From positions 992,001 through 1,056,000 of the forward strand of contig NZ_FNFP01000001.1 in the NCBI RefSeq assembly GCF_900100845.1: a DNA stretch of 64,000 bases, given 5' to 3'. Under the pieces are notes generated by a model. It was not told the origin of the DNA. It saw only the letters and a program-made list of their open reading frames with translations, and did not search any database. This stretch comes from Natronincola ferrireducens. Lineage in GTDB: Bacteria; Bacillota; Clostridia; Peptostreptococcales; Natronincolaceae. The translations under genes and the position numbers were made by a program. Positions 45,578 through 54,342 of this stretch are shown here, one piece after another (position 1 is the stretch's first letter; every line of letters begins with the position of its first letter).

Positions 45578-46705
45578 TTAAAGGTTACTGGCTGCATCTT
45601 TATAGATTCTATAGTACATACTGCCAATGACATTGTGATATTCTCCAGTATCACTTTTAATACAAGTAAAATCATTACTAAGATAGTGGTCTAAATATGG
45701 AAAGAGAATTTCACTACCGCCACCACAAAAAATTGCTGTATCACAGTTTCCAATAAATTTTGTTTTGACAAATTCTCTAAAATCTTTGTTAAGTTCATAG
45801 GCAAAGGTGTCAAAAACATTTTCTACGATATTGGAGGTATTAATACCCTCACCCTTTTTGCCCTTAAGAATTTTATTATGATATCGAATCATATTGTCGA
45901 TATCATAGGTATAGGGTTTTCTATCCAGCTTTTCTCGAAAATTGTTAAAAAGCATCATAGATATTTTTTCATAGCAATCCATCATGCCTTTTTCAAAGGT
46001 ATTCACCCCTACAGTTTTGAGGCCATCGAAGGCAGCAATATTGATTTGACCTGAGCCTATATCAAAAACAACTGTCTTTTTATCCTTTGTATAAGCTTCC
46101 TTTAAAGTACCATTTTCATTGACTGCATGATGAAAAAAGGGGGCAATGCCTTCGGGACAGAGGGTGATATTCTCAATATCATAGGTTGCTTCCTTAATAA
46201 CCTCTGAAGTGTTACTGGTGTTATAATATAGAACCTTTACATTTCCCTTCAATTTTTCACCATATAGGTTAGAGAGGTTCTTTTGATTAGCTACGTATTC
46301 TACTAAGGGCTGATTGATGGTAATATCGATGGGTTGTTGATCTTTTTCATATTTCACAAGATTAGAAGCAATTCCCGTTAATAGACAAAATAGAATCACT
46401 TCATCATTGGATTTCTTTTCATATCTATTTCTATCCCTTATTAAAACCCCTTTATTTTCTGCAGCTCTACCTACGAGTTTTTTTCCCAACGATTCACCAT
46501 CTTTGATAATTTCCACCAACATATTGTTAAAATCTATATTTGTAGTAGTAGGGTGTAAGTCAAACAAATCAAAGCTTGTTCCATAACTTAACTCCATACC
46601 AGGTTCAGAGATAATAGTTGGAAAACTGAAGGGTTTTTTTGCCTCCTCCATTATCTTAGTTAATCTATTGCCTCCATCTACATACAGTCTTATTCTATTC
46701 TTCAT
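45578..46705 (-). CDS. Actin-like ATPase, ParM/StbA-like
   Basis: 375 aa. Actin-fold motifs: phosphate 1 VDGGNRLTKIM (start), phosphate 2 VVFDIGSGQINIAAFDG near residue 212, and the adenosine motif FCGGGSEILFPYL near 326. MreB or FtsA are less likely because their typical membrane tails and spacing are absent. ParM-type actins usually separate plasmids; here the gene appears chromosomal. ATG at 46705 follows GGGAGG. It is co-transcribed with a PRC-barrel gene and divergent from a MinD/CpaE-like ATPase. Confidence 0.8.
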   Translation of the reverse strand: MKNRIRLYVDGGNRLTKIMEEAKKPFSFPTIISEPGMELSYGTSFDLFDLHPTTTNIDFNNMLVEIIKDGESLGKKLVGRAAENKGVLIRDRNRYEKKSNDEVILFCLLTGIASNLVKYEKDQQPIDITINQPLVEYVANQKNLSNLYGEKLKGNVKVLYYNTSNTSEVIKEATYDIENITLCPEGIAPFFHHAVNENGTLKEAYTKDKKTVVFDIGSGQINIAAFDGLKTVGVNTFEKGMMDCYEKISMMLFNNFREKLDRKPYTYDIDNMIRYHNKILKGKKGEGINTSNIVENVFDTFAYELNKDFREFVKTKFIGNCDTAIFCGGGSEILFPYLDHYLSNDFTCIKSDTGEYHNVIGSMYYRIYKDAASNL

Positions 46706-46894
46706 GAGCAATCCTCCCTTGTATCCTATAAAAAATTATTATTTCATCTATTATGCTTATGTAAAATATATCTTATATAACCATAATTATCCTATAGGTC
46801 AAAAGTAACAATTTTTTACAATTTGTTGTGTTTTTCTTCAATAGGTGATATTTTCAAATATATAGGTTTGTTTATTGTAGAAGAAGGGGGGAAA

Positions 46895-48250
46895 ATGATG
46901 AAGGTAGTTGATAATAAAAGCAAGGATGCTTCAAAGGGATGTATTATAACAACGGGGGTATCTTCACTAAACTATTATAATAATTATATGCAGCGGTTTA
47001 ACGAAGATAATGATGCTTTATACAATCTTATGGGAATTAGTAACGTAGTGAATATAGATAAGGCAGACTATTATAGGATTATTATAGATCTTTCAGATAA
47101 TAGCATTAAAGATATTGTTTTTGAACTTTTCAACCACCTTTTACCTTTAGGTGTAGATATAAATGTGAAATTAATAAAGGATGCTGCTTTAATTAGTCAT
47201 GATACACAGCTATGCATAGAACTTTTACAGAGGCTTGATAACAATAAATTGATTAAATTGGAAATCATTAATAAGGAAGCCAAAAGGTTAAAGGAGGAAG
47301 AAGAGAGTTCTTTATTTAAAAAAATAAAAAACTTGTTTATTTTTATTGGACCTGGCAATACTGGCAAAACTTCAATCCTTTCCGCCTTGACAGAATCTTG
47401 TAATGATAAAGGAAAAAGGATAGGGTTAATAGATTTCACAGAGGACTGCAAGCTCATGACCTATTTCCCTAATATTTACTCCTTAAATCATTTTCACTCC
47501 AGGAAGAGGAATTACCAAGAAAAATCTCCAATGAAATCAAAGGACTTAGTAGATGTCTATAGATGTTCTAGTGAATATGTCAAGACCCCTGAAGGTTTAA
47601 AAAACTTATCAGCAGGATTAAGAGAATTTACAAAAACCTATGATTATGTTTTTGTAAATACAGATATGAAGACCCTAGACAGTGGTAGAGAGCTATTTAA
47701 AATGGCACAAAAGATATTTATTGTTCACGATTTTATTCCTACAAAAATAAATATTACCAAGCATATTCTCATAACCTTTGGAGAGATAGGAATCCATGAC
47801 AATTCAACTATAGCATTGATTTACAATAAAATAATAAATTGTGCCTTTAACTTAAAAACCATAGAAGAAAAACTGATCTTTGAGAAACTAAGTAATAAAA
47901 AACTAATACCATTAGTGGACCTGAATAGTAAAACCTTTGAGATACCCTATAGTAAGAAGACCATGGGGGCCATCATAAACAATATCTCTACCAAAAGTAG
48001 TATTATCAATAATGTAGCCTATAGCTATAGAAGGAATATAGAGTATTTGTATAAATACATTAATGATATACCTTATGTGGAACTGGAGGAAATGAGTATT
48101 GGGGATTATCTAAAAGAATGCTTTCATAGAGTACTACAGCATCATTGTTTTAAAGATACCTATAAAGCTTTATATAAGTATGCTGGTAATTTTAGTATGT
48201 TTAGACAATCCAATAGAATAATGGGGACTTTAAGGTTTTTACAAAAATAA
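46895..48250 (+). CDS. MinD/CpaE-like P-loop ATPase with receiver-like N-terminus
   Basis: 451 aa. The N-terminal ~135 residues look like a degenerate receiver fold; an acidic helical linker follows; the ATPase domain begins near residue 148 with IGPGNTGKTS (near 152-159), a MinD-like P-loop without the signature first Lys. LIDFTEDCKL and the YDYVFVNTDMKTLDSG stretch fit the later MinD motifs. The C-terminal part is helical. CpaE-like ATPases place pili, flagella or chemoreceptor machinery. ATG at 46895 follows AAGGGGGG. It diverges from the actin-like operon with a 189-bp shared control region. Confidence 0.75.
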   Translation: MMKVVDNKSKDASKGCIITTGVSSLNYYNNYMQRFNEDNDALYNLMGISNVVNIDKADYYRIIIDLSDNSIKDIVFELFNHLLPLGVDINVKLIKDAALISHDTQLCIELLQRLDNNKLIKLEIINKEAKRLKEEEESSLFKKIKNLFIFIGPGNTGKTSILSALTESCNDKGKRIGLIDFTEDCKLMTYFPNIYSLNHFHSRKRNYQEKSPMKSKDLVDVYRCSSEYVKTPEGLKNLSAGLREFTKTYDYVFVNTDMKTLDSGRELFKMAQKIFIVHDFIPTKINITKHILITFGEIGIHDNSTIALIYNKIINCAFNLKTIEEKLIFEKLSNKKLIPLVDLNSKTFEIPYSKKTMGAIINNISTKSSIINNVAYSYRRNIEYLYKYINDIPYVELEEMSIGDYLKECFHRVLQHHCFKDTYKALYKYAGNFSMFRQSNRIMGTLRFLQK

Positions 48251-48253
48251 TAT

Positions 48254-48295
48254 AAAAGACAAACGGAATAAACCTCAGTCCAGTTTGTCTTTTTA
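48254..48295. terminator. Bidirectional terminator
   Basis: AAAAGACAAAC pairs with GTTTGTCTTTT, with A and T runs on either side, between convergent genes. Confidence 0.85.
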
Positions 48296-48297
48296 CG

Positions 48298-48618
48298 TTA
48301 CTTATCCTTTAATTTCACTGCAGTACCATAGACCATAATCTCTGCAGCACCCTGCATGACAGCCGAAGTGGAAAAACGAATATTGACAATCCCATCGGCC
48401 CCCAGCCTTTGAGCTTCTTTTTCCATCAGTGTCATAGCTGTATCCCTAGCCTCATCCAGCATCTGTGTGTATTCCTTTAGTTCTCCACCAACAATTTGAC
48501 GTAATCCCGACATAATATCCTTACCGATATGCTTTGCCTTGATGGTATTACCCTTTACTAAGCCCAATACTTCTGTAATTTCTTTGCCTGCAACCTCAGG
48601 GGTATTACAAATAATCAT
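48298..48618 (-). CDS. YbjQ/UPF0145 family protein
   Basis: 106 aa. The family pattern is clear: EVLGLVKGNTIKAKHIGKDI in the first half and RLGADGIVNIRFSTSAVMQGAAEIMVYGTAV at the end. The fold assembles as pentamers and is sometimes labelled heavy-metal-binding; the function is unknown. ATG follows AAAGGAGTGACA. Confidence 0.93.
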   Translation of the reverse strand: MIICNTPEVAGKEITEVLGLVKGNTIKAKHIGKDIMSGLRQIVGGELKEYTQMLDEARDTAMTLMEKEAQRLGADGIVNIRFSTSAVMQGAAEIMVYGTAVKLKDK

Positions 48619-48698
48619 ACTGTCACTCCTTTTTTTATCATTTATAGGTTACCCTAAATTTTTAAAGGATAAAGCTGTTATCTTATATTTAAAAGAAA

Positions 48699-48867
48699 GG
48701 TTCTGTTAAAGGCTATTGTTGATTTTTATATTCTATGAATTGTTGAATTCTGTCATCCTGAGGAAACCGAAGGATCTAAGACTCTTACCCATCCTCATAG
48801 GGACAATCCCCCAATATGTTGTCATAGTTTTATTTGTACAATACAAATATCTATCTTTAACACAGCC
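48699..48867 (-). mobile_element. ISL3-type MITE, copy 2 (169 bp, inverted)
   Basis: Reverse complement of the copies at 27897 and 59916 and of the same length. Ends are GGTTCTGTTAAAG and CTTTAACACAGCC. The target duplication is degraded: AAAAGAAA (48691-48698) against TAAGGAAA (48868-48875), six of eight matching, suggesting an older insertion. It contains the GTCATCCTGAGG-type core. It sits between the ybjQ and liaF-like genes. Confidence 0.85.
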
Positions 48868-48879
48868 TAAGGAAAAGAA

Positions 48880-49773
48880 TTATTTAACAGTAATATTAAA
48901 GTTCCCCACACCCATACTTACATCAAGATAAAGCTTTGATGAAGCCTCCTGATAGTTGGGGGAGTAGTAGTAATCTCCGTTTTTTTTCCATCCCAGTGCA
49001 GTTACATTACCTTTGCTGACTAATCCCTCTAATCTTATGGCCACCCCAGCATCCTTGGGAACGATGACATTAATATTTGAGGCACCGGCACTAATTTTTA
49101 TATCGGATTTTTCATATTCTGTACCTAAAGTTAGCTTTATGTGTCCTGCACCAATATCTAGATCTAAAGCGGCAATTTTAAGATCAGATAAATCAAAATC
49201 CCCTGCCACGGCACCAACACTACCTGCAATAGTCCAAACTACATCCTCATGAAATTGAAGGCTATAGTGTTCTGAAGAAGAACCTATATGGTGGACTACA
49301 TTTCCTGTAGCATCAAAGTCAACAATAACTTCCTTTTTATCATCTTTAAATCTAAAATCACTTCGAATTAGAGCAGGATTAATACAAGCATCCACTAAAT
49401 GACGGTCATTACCGTTGATATCAACCTTAGCTCCACCAAATTTCAAGTTAATCTTTCCTTTAGTAGTTTCTTCATATTTTTCTATAATAACCTCTTCATA
49501 ATTTCCAATATTTCTTATTTCATGTCTTTCTTGAAATACAAAGCCATAGGAAAGGAAGATGGCAAAAAATAAAATCCATGTAATAAGGGTGACGATGGGT
49601 CGATTTTTAAAAATAATATTGATACCAGCTACAACTAAAAATAAAGGCCAAATCCGAAAAAGAACACCAAAAATTGACCAGTTAATGATACCTAAGTTAC
49701 TTAACAAAAACAGAAGGCCGATACCAATCAATAGAATACCGTCGGTTAATTTTTCGATATTAATGGTAATCAC
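48880..49773 (-). CDS. LiaF-like / envelope-stress membrane protein
   Basis: 297 aa. The first ~90 residues hold four membrane segments (DUF5668-like); the rest is an extracytoplasmic beta-rich domain with the toast-rack repeat look ([16 protein letters not shown] ... [12 protein letters not shown] ... [19 protein letters not shown]). LiaF-like proteins act in cell-envelope stress sensing. GTG at 49773 overlaps the stop codon of the PspC gene before it by 4 nt (GTGA), so the two are coupled. Confidence 0.82.
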   Translation of the reverse strand: MITINIEKLTDGILLIGIGLLFLLSNLGIINWSIFGVLFRIWPLFLVVAGINIIFKNRPIVTLITWILFFAIFLSYGFVFQERHEIRNIGNYEEVIIEKYEETTKGKINLKFGGAKVDINGNDRHLVDACINPALIRSDFRFKDDKKEVIVDFDATGNVVHHIGSSSEHYSLQFHEDVVWTIAGSVGAVAGDFDLSDLKIAALDLDIGAGHIKLTLGTEYEKSDIKISAGASNINVIVPKDAGVAIRLEGLVSKGNVTALGWKKNGDYYYSPNYQEASSKLYLDVSMGVGNFNITVK

Positions 49774-50219
49774 TTCCTTCCATTAATAATGGTAAAGATA
49801 CCAAGGACAATCAAAATAGCAGGCCAGAAATTTTTGAATATAAATCTAAATTGAAACAAATACCAAGGAAACTGTGGAAAAAAGTTACGGGTAAAAAAGA
49901 AGGCCCCCAGTAAAATCAATAATACGCCAAGAACCCATCGGCTATTATCATTGGTTTCGTAATTTGATGTAGGATGATTTTTTTCTACATTCTCTTCAGA
50001 TTCTTCTAGTCCCTCCTGAGAAACCCTGTGGTAATAGGGGTTTTTAGGGATGATGATAGCAGCAATAATATAGGCTATTATGCCAGCGCCACCAAAAATA
50101 GCAAAAAATACCCATGCCAAGCGAATTATGGTAGGATCTACATCGATGTACTCTGCGATTCCTCCACATACACCGGAAATTTTTTTGTCTCTTTCAGATA
50201 AATAAATTTTTTTGCCCAT
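49770..50219 (-). CDS. PspC-domain protein, 149 aa
   Basis: N-terminal PspC domain ([33 protein letters not shown], residues 11-44) with one membrane segment, then an acidic linker and a C-terminal pair of membrane segments. PspC proteins respond to membrane damage. ATG follows AAGGGAGAAGG. It is followed in an overlapping arrangement by the LiaF-like gene. Confidence 0.9.
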   Translation of the reverse strand: MGKKIYLSERDKKISGVCGGIAEYIDVDPTIIRLAWVFFAIFGGAGIIAYIIAAIIIPKNPYYHRVSQEGLEESEENVEKNHPTSNYETNDNSRWVLGVLLILLGAFFFTRNFFPQFPWYLFQFRFIFKNFWPAILIVLGIFTIINGRK

Positions 50220-50270
50220 AGAACTTTTTCCTTCTCCCTTCTTAATATCAACTTTAAAAAAGTAAATAAA

Positions 50271-50456
50271 TTAGTATCTGCGGGGCATGATGATGATGGC
50301 AATAATATAAGCCAATATACCAGAACCCCCCATTAAAGAAAAGACAACCCAGCCCAATCTTACTAGAGTAGAATCAATGTTAAAATACTCGGCGATCCCT
50401 CCGCATACACCAGCTATTTTCTGATCGGCTTCAGAACGATATAATCTTTTTGTCAT
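50271..50456 (-). CDS. Short PspC-domain protein, 61 aa
   Basis: A lone PspC domain ([33 protein letters not shown]) with one to two membrane segments, very like the N-terminus of the next gene, so a tandem duplicate. ATG follows AGAAGGGAGC. First gene of the PspC-PspC-LiaF-like operon. The gap up to 50769 carries a weak hairpin (50583-50603) and a short repeat (50640-50675). Confidence 0.9.
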   Translation of the reverse strand: MTKRLYRSEADQKIAGVCGGIAEYFNIDSTLVRLGWVVFSLMGGSGILAYIIAIIIMPRRY

Positions 50457-50639
50457 AGTAAAGCTCCCTTCTAAATATATTCCTTTTATACTTTTATCAT
50501 AACATAAAACAGGGGTGTTTTATATTGCAACAAACTAATTTTTCATTACAAAATATTACATGATAGTATATGCAAAAAACAATACCACAGTTCTCCTGTG
50601 GTAATTTATAAGCAATAGGAAATTATATATAATACTATC

Positions 50640-50675
50640 TTGTGGATAAATATAATTTCGCTTATTGGTTTCAAA
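50640..50675 (+). repeat. DnaA-box-containing intergenic repeat, copy B
   Basis: TTGTGGATAA (50640-50649), 12 nt, TTATTGGTTTCAAA (50662-50675); both blocks are identical to those of copy A at 31749. TTGGTT here can pair with AACCAA about 20 nt downstream. Confidence 0.55.
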
Positions 50676-50769
50676 ATAAGCAGGTAACCAATTTAGCTTG
50701 CTAAATTGTGTTAATCCCTTAGTTGTTTCACCTAAAGTCCACCAATGAATTTTCCAAAGGAAGACTTTT

Positions 50770-51480
50770 TTATAAAATCAATTCCCCTTCTATGAAACCC
50801 TGTACTGTAGGATTTGTAGGATGATAGATAAGGGCCTTTGTTTCATCTCTTTCTAACACTTGGCCATAGTGCATAAAGGCCACTTCCTTACATATTCGTT
50901 TAGCCTGTTGGATATTATGGGTTACAATAATAATGGTAGGAGAACATTGTGCATAAAAATTCTTGATTGTTTTTTCCATCATCAAAATAGAAGCAGGGTC
51001 TATATTAGCCGTTGGTTCATCTAAAATCAGAAGGGAAGGGCGAAAAATGATGGCCCTAGCCAGCGCAACTTTTTGGGCTTCACCCCCTGAAAGGGTCCAG
51101 GCATTTTGATGGGCAATGGCTTTTAGTCCCATTTCTTGGATTAAAGCCTCTACCCGATGAGCTATTTCTTTAGGATGAACACCTCTGATTTTTAAGGGAT
51201 AAGCAATGTTGTTAAAAACAGAAGTTCTAAGAAGATAGGGTTTTTGAAAGACCATGGTCATATTTCTTAAAATATCAGCACTAAAAGCCTCATCATTATA
51301 TTTAATTTCTCCAGAAGAAGGGGTGTCTAGCCCTGCTAGTATCTTTACTAGCGTACTTTTTCCAGCTCCATTAGGACCAATGATACCCAGCAGGGCACCA
51401 CTATCTATCGTAAAGTCATCTATATTTAAAATACATTTATTTTCATAGTATTTGGTTAAAGCAGAAATAGTAACATTCAT
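50770..51480 (-). CDS. tupC: Tungstate ABC transporter ATPase
   Basis: 236 aa. Walker A GPNGAGKST near residue 36, signature LSGGEAQKVALARAI near 131, Walker B LLILDEPTANID near 152, switch His VTHN. Genes for the permease and tungstate-type binding protein lie just upstream, which sets the substrate. ATG follows GGGTGATT; the spacing to tupB is only 2 nt. No separate molybdate-type C-terminal domain is present. Confidence 0.87.
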   Translation of the reverse strand: MNVTISALTKYYENKCILNIDDFTIDSGALLGIIGPNGAGKSTLVKILAGLDTPSSGEIKYNDEAFSADILRNMTMVFQKPYLLRTSVFNNIAYPLKIRGVHPKEIAHRVEALIQEMGLKAIAHQNAWTLSGGEAQKVALARAIIFRPSLLILDEPTANIDPASILMMEKTIKNFYAQCSPTIIIVTHNIQQAKRICKEVAFMHYGQVLERDETKALIYHPTNPTVQGFIEGELIL

Positions 51481-51482
51481 AG

Positions 51483-52172
51483 TTAATCACCCTGTTGAAA
51501 ATGATATAGTAGAGAATTGACAATAAAAGATAACAACAATAATACAATTCCTATGGCAATGGCGGTACCATAATCCCCTTGGTTTCTAAGCATAGCAATG
51601 GTTGTCGTCATAACTCTGGTATGACCCTTAATGTTGCCGCCAACAATCATAACAGCACCTACCTCCGAGATGGCTCTACCGTAGCCTGAGACAATACCAG
51701 TAAATATATTAATACGAAGCTCCTTCATCAGGAGAATTAAGGTTTGGGTTTTATTGGCACCTAGGGTTTTTGCTAGGTTTTTTATATCATAACCCCTTTC
51801 TTTTGTTCCGTTATAAACGATGCCAGTAATGATAGGAGCAATAAGACATATTTGAGCAATAATCATGGCGGTAGGGGTGAAAATTAGGTCTAGAAAACCT
51901 AAGGGCCCCCGGCGGGATAACATTAAAAAAACCACTAAGCCAACAATCACTGGTGGGAGACTCATGGCTGTATAAATGAAGCGAATCATCACTTTTTTGA
52001 AGGGAAAGGACTTTGTCCCCATAATGATGCCGAGAGGAGTACCAATAAGGGTGGAAATAAAGGTGGAGAGGAGGGAAACGTATAGAGATAAAAAGATAAC
52101 ATCATATACCTCTTTATCCATTGAAAACAACAATTCTATCGCTTGTTTAAATCCTATACTTATTTCCCTCAC
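51483..52172 (-). CDS. tupB: Tungstate ABC transporter permease
   Basis: 229 aa with five to six membrane segments and the permease loop GYDIKNLAKTLGANKTQTLILLMKELR near residue 127. The SGYGRAISEVGAVMIVGGNI stretch is characteristic of TupB-type permeases. GTG at 52172 is 7-8 nt after AGGGGG. It lies 15 nt after tupA. Confidence 0.9.
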   Translation of the reverse strand: MREISIGFKQAIELLFSMDKEVYDVIFLSLYVSLLSTFISTLIGTPLGIIMGTKSFPFKKVMIRFIYTAMSLPPVIVGLVVFLMLSRRGPLGFLDLIFTPTAMIIAQICLIAPIITGIVYNGTKERGYDIKNLAKTLGANKTQTLILLMKELRINIFTGIVSGYGRAISEVGAVMIVGGNIKGHTRVMTTTIAMLRNQGDYGTAIAIGIVLLLLSFIVNSLLYHFQQGD

Positions 52173-52187
52173 CTTATGTCCCCCTAA

Positions 52188-53093
52188 CTATTTTGCATTT
52201 GGTACAAACAATGATTCTCCAAAGGTGTCTTTGCCGAATTCACCAATTAAACTTTGTGCTTTTTCTGAAAGAATCCATTCGACAAATAGTTGTGCTCCTT
52301 CATCATTGATTTTATCATTTTTATCAGGATTAACAGCAATGACCCCATATTGGTTAAAGAGTTTTGTATCTCCTTCAGTAACGACGATTAAATCTAAATC
52401 ATTTTTCATGGATAAATAGGTTGCTCTATCTGTCAATGTATAGCCTTGAAGCTCATCCGTCATTTGAATAACAGCCCCCATGCCTTGCCCAGCTTCTACA
52501 TACCAACTGCCAGAGGGCTCAAGGTTTAATTCCTTCCAAAGGTTTAACTCCATCTTATGGGTTCCTGAGTCATCTCCTCTAGAAACAAAGGTAGCTTTTT
52601 TTTCATGAATTAACTTAAAAGCCTCTAGTATATCCTGTGGAGCATTAGTAGAAATACCAGCAGGATCATCTGTAGGGCCTATAAGTACAAAATCATTGTA
52701 CATGACATCAAAACGTTCTAAGCCATGACCTTCAGCAACAAATTCTTCCTCTGAAGCCTTAGCATGGACCAATAACACATCCGCATCTCCGTCCTTACCC
52801 ATCTGTAGGGCTTGTCCTGTCCCTACTGCTATAACCTTTACTTCTATTCCAGTGGCTTCTGTGAAGGCAGGGAGGATATAATCTAACAAACCGCTGTTGT
52901 CTGTACTAGTTGTAGTAGATAACAGAAGGGTGGTATTAGCAGTGGTTGGCGTCTCGTTTTCCACACCATTTGTTTCTTCAGTATCGGTATCAGCAGCCGA
53001 TGTATCCTGTGGATTTGTACATCCAACAAATATCATCATTAATACTATCATAAAAGTTAAAATGAAAAAAGCCCTACTTTTCTTAAAGTTCAT
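52188..53093 (-). CDS. tupA: Tungstate-binding lipoprotein
   Basis: 301 aa. Lipoprotein signal ending FVGCTN (Cys near residue 25), Thr-rich linker, then the TupA domain: LLLSTTTSTDNSGLLDYILPAF (oxyanion contacts TTST and S) and GTGQALQMGKDGDADVLLVH. TupA binds tungstate far better than molybdate, as known for the family. ATG follows GGGGGAT. Controlled by a riboswitch of the Moco/Tuco type upstream. Confidence 0.94.
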   Translation of the reverse strand: MNFKKSRAFFILTFMIVLMMIFVGCTNPQDTSAADTDTEETNGVENETPTTANTTLLLSTTTSTDNSGLLDYILPAFTEATGIEVKVIAVGTGQALQMGKDGDADVLLVHAKASEEEFVAEGHGLERFDVMYNDFVLIGPTDDPAGISTNAPQDILEAFKLIHEKKATFVSRGDDSGTHKMELNLWKELNLEPSGSWYVEAGQGMGAVIQMTDELQGYTLTDRATYLSMKNDLDLIVVTEGDTKLFNQYGVIAVNPDKNDKINDEGAQLFVEWILSEKAQSLIGEFGKDTFGESLFVPNAK

Positions 53094-53288
53094 AATTATC
53101 CCCCGTTTCTAATTTTTTATCCTTCAGTGAGAATAAAAACTCTCCCTGAATTAAGTTTCATTTTATGTACTAAGTTATGTTAAGCTTGTCTATCGGTTTT
53201 AAAGCTTTAACCTACTGCCACCTCCCTATACTATTTTATACATAAAAAACACTCCTATCATAGGGAAGGAGACTAAGGCAGAAAGCAA

Positions 53289-53316
53289 TAAAAAAACGCC
53301 TTAGAAAAGGCATTTT
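53289..53316 (-). terminator. Expression-platform terminator of the tup leader
   Basis: On the minus strand AAAATGCCT pairs with AGGCGTTTT, followed by TTTT. It lies between the aptamer and tupA. A further CTCCT/AGGAG hairpin with a T run lies around 53238-53268. Confidence 0.75.
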
Positions 53317-53340
53317 CATTAGCAAACAGTAGAGTACTGC

Positions 53341-53434
53341 TTCCTATAAAACTCCTTTCCACTATGGGAGGCACCATTGTTTCCAATGATACCCTTCGGT
53401 CTATCCTCCATTAAGAAATATGCTTATTAGGAAT
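53341..53434 (-). promoter_or_regulatory. Moco/Tuco-type riboswitch (tupABC leader)
   Basis: Read on the minus strand, ACCGAAGGGT, a CATTG-GAAA-CAATG hairpin and the strongly conserved ending GCCTCCC...GTGGAAAGGAG match the molybdenum/tungsten-cofactor riboswitch family (compare GCCUCCC..CUGGAAAGGUG in the E. coli moaA leader). An outer helix TTCCT/AGGAA with ATAA/TTAT closes it. The compact form with a tungstate importer downstream suggests the tungsten-cofactor subtype (inference). Confidence 0.82.
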
Positions 53435-53467
53435 AATAGACTCGGAGATATTTAATGTATAGTATAT

Positions 53468-53496
53468 ATTTTAATGAACTTTAAGGGGACTGTCAA
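53468..53496 (-). promoter_or_regulatory. Promoter of the tup operon
   Basis: On the minus strand TTGACA (53496-53491), 17-nt spacer, TAAAAT (53473-53468), just before the riboswitch. Confidence 0.55.
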
Positions 53497-53541
53497 CAAA
53501 TTAACACATATTATTTAAAATATTCTAAAAAGTTATCCATT

Positions 53542-54024
53542 TTAATCATGAAATTGATTTTGCTTATATTCTTTAAATCGTTCTTTAATATCAGGATTGG
53601 CAATGAAGAAATTATTTAGGGCATCAATATACTTAAGGACATTAAAATTGATACCATGCTCAATTGTTTCTGTGTTGGTCAAGATTTTTTCCTGAACCCC
53701 TAAAATCTTGAGGAACTGGGATACAATGTTATGACGATGGAATAGAGAACAGCCTAATTCTTTTCCTTTATCTGTCAAATGAATAATACCATATTTCTTA
53801 TAATCTAAAAAACCCAGCTCTGTTAGCTTTTGAACCATTTTAGTGGCAGAGGAGACTTGGACATTCAAGTTTTGGGCCAAAACATTCATCCTTACATAAC
53901 CATCCTTCATGGCATGACGATAAATCATCTCAAGATAATCCTCCATACTATGGCTTAGTTGTTTTTTTTCTCTTTTTAATAATTCATAGCCCCTGACTGT
54001 ACGATATTTCTCTCCATTCTTCAT
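53542..54024 (-). CDS. DtxR/MntR-family metal-dependent regulator
   Basis: 160 aa. N-terminal winged helix (SMEDYLEMIY ... SSATKMVQKLTELGFLDY) and a dimerisation domain. Residues matching the MntR metal ligands are kept: Asp and Glu in SMEDYLE, His in HRHNIV, and Glu-Glu-His in TETIEH. A manganese- or iron-type response is likely. It lies just upstream of tupABC in the same direction. TTAATATTTTATTTAATATTA at 54039-54059, close before its start, may be its own operator. Confidence 0.88.
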   Translation of the reverse strand: MKNGEKYRTVRGYELLKREKKQLSHSMEDYLEMIYRHAMKDGYVRMNVLAQNLNVQVSSATKMVQKLTELGFLDYKKYGIIHLTDKGKELGCSLFHRHNIVSQFLKILGVQEKILTNTETIEHGINFNVLKYIDALNNFFIANPDIKERFKEYKQNQFHD

Positions 54025-54257
54025 GGAAAATCACACCCTTAATATTTTATTTAATATTATGTTTTTTTTTGCATTATATTCATAACACTTTTTAAAGTTT
54101 TCATAAGTTAGAGATAGGAAGACTTTAGATATCATAGACATCGTTCTTCATCTTAAATTATCATGGATATACCTCTCTTTTGCAGATAGGTGTTTCATTA
54201 CTTAATCTATATATGAAAGAAGACCTCAGGAAACTACTTTTAATTAATTCTGTAAAT

Positions 54258-54286
54258 TTGAAAAATAGAGATATATTATGTATAAT
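54258..54286 (+). promoter_or_regulatory. Promoter of the radical SAM gene
   Basis: TTGAAA at 54258-54263 and TATAAT at 54281-54286, 17-nt spacer, ~57 nt before the start codon. The rest of the 54025-54342 gap is AT-rich without a gene. Confidence 0.65.
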
Positions 54287-54342
54287 CTTGATTAGAAAAT
54301 AATAATAAAAAACTATTTTATAAGAAAGTAAGGAGAGAAGCT

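Noticed and set aside
46706-46894. Possible parC-type centromere in the gap between the actin-like and MinD-like genes.
   Set aside because: Only TATCCTATA repeats twice, with no regular spacing; this is too little for an iteron array.
50583-50603. TACCACAG / CTGTGGTA hairpin as a terminator.
   Set aside because: Short stem without a T run, and it lies upstream rather than downstream of the minus-strand PspC gene; kept only as a note.
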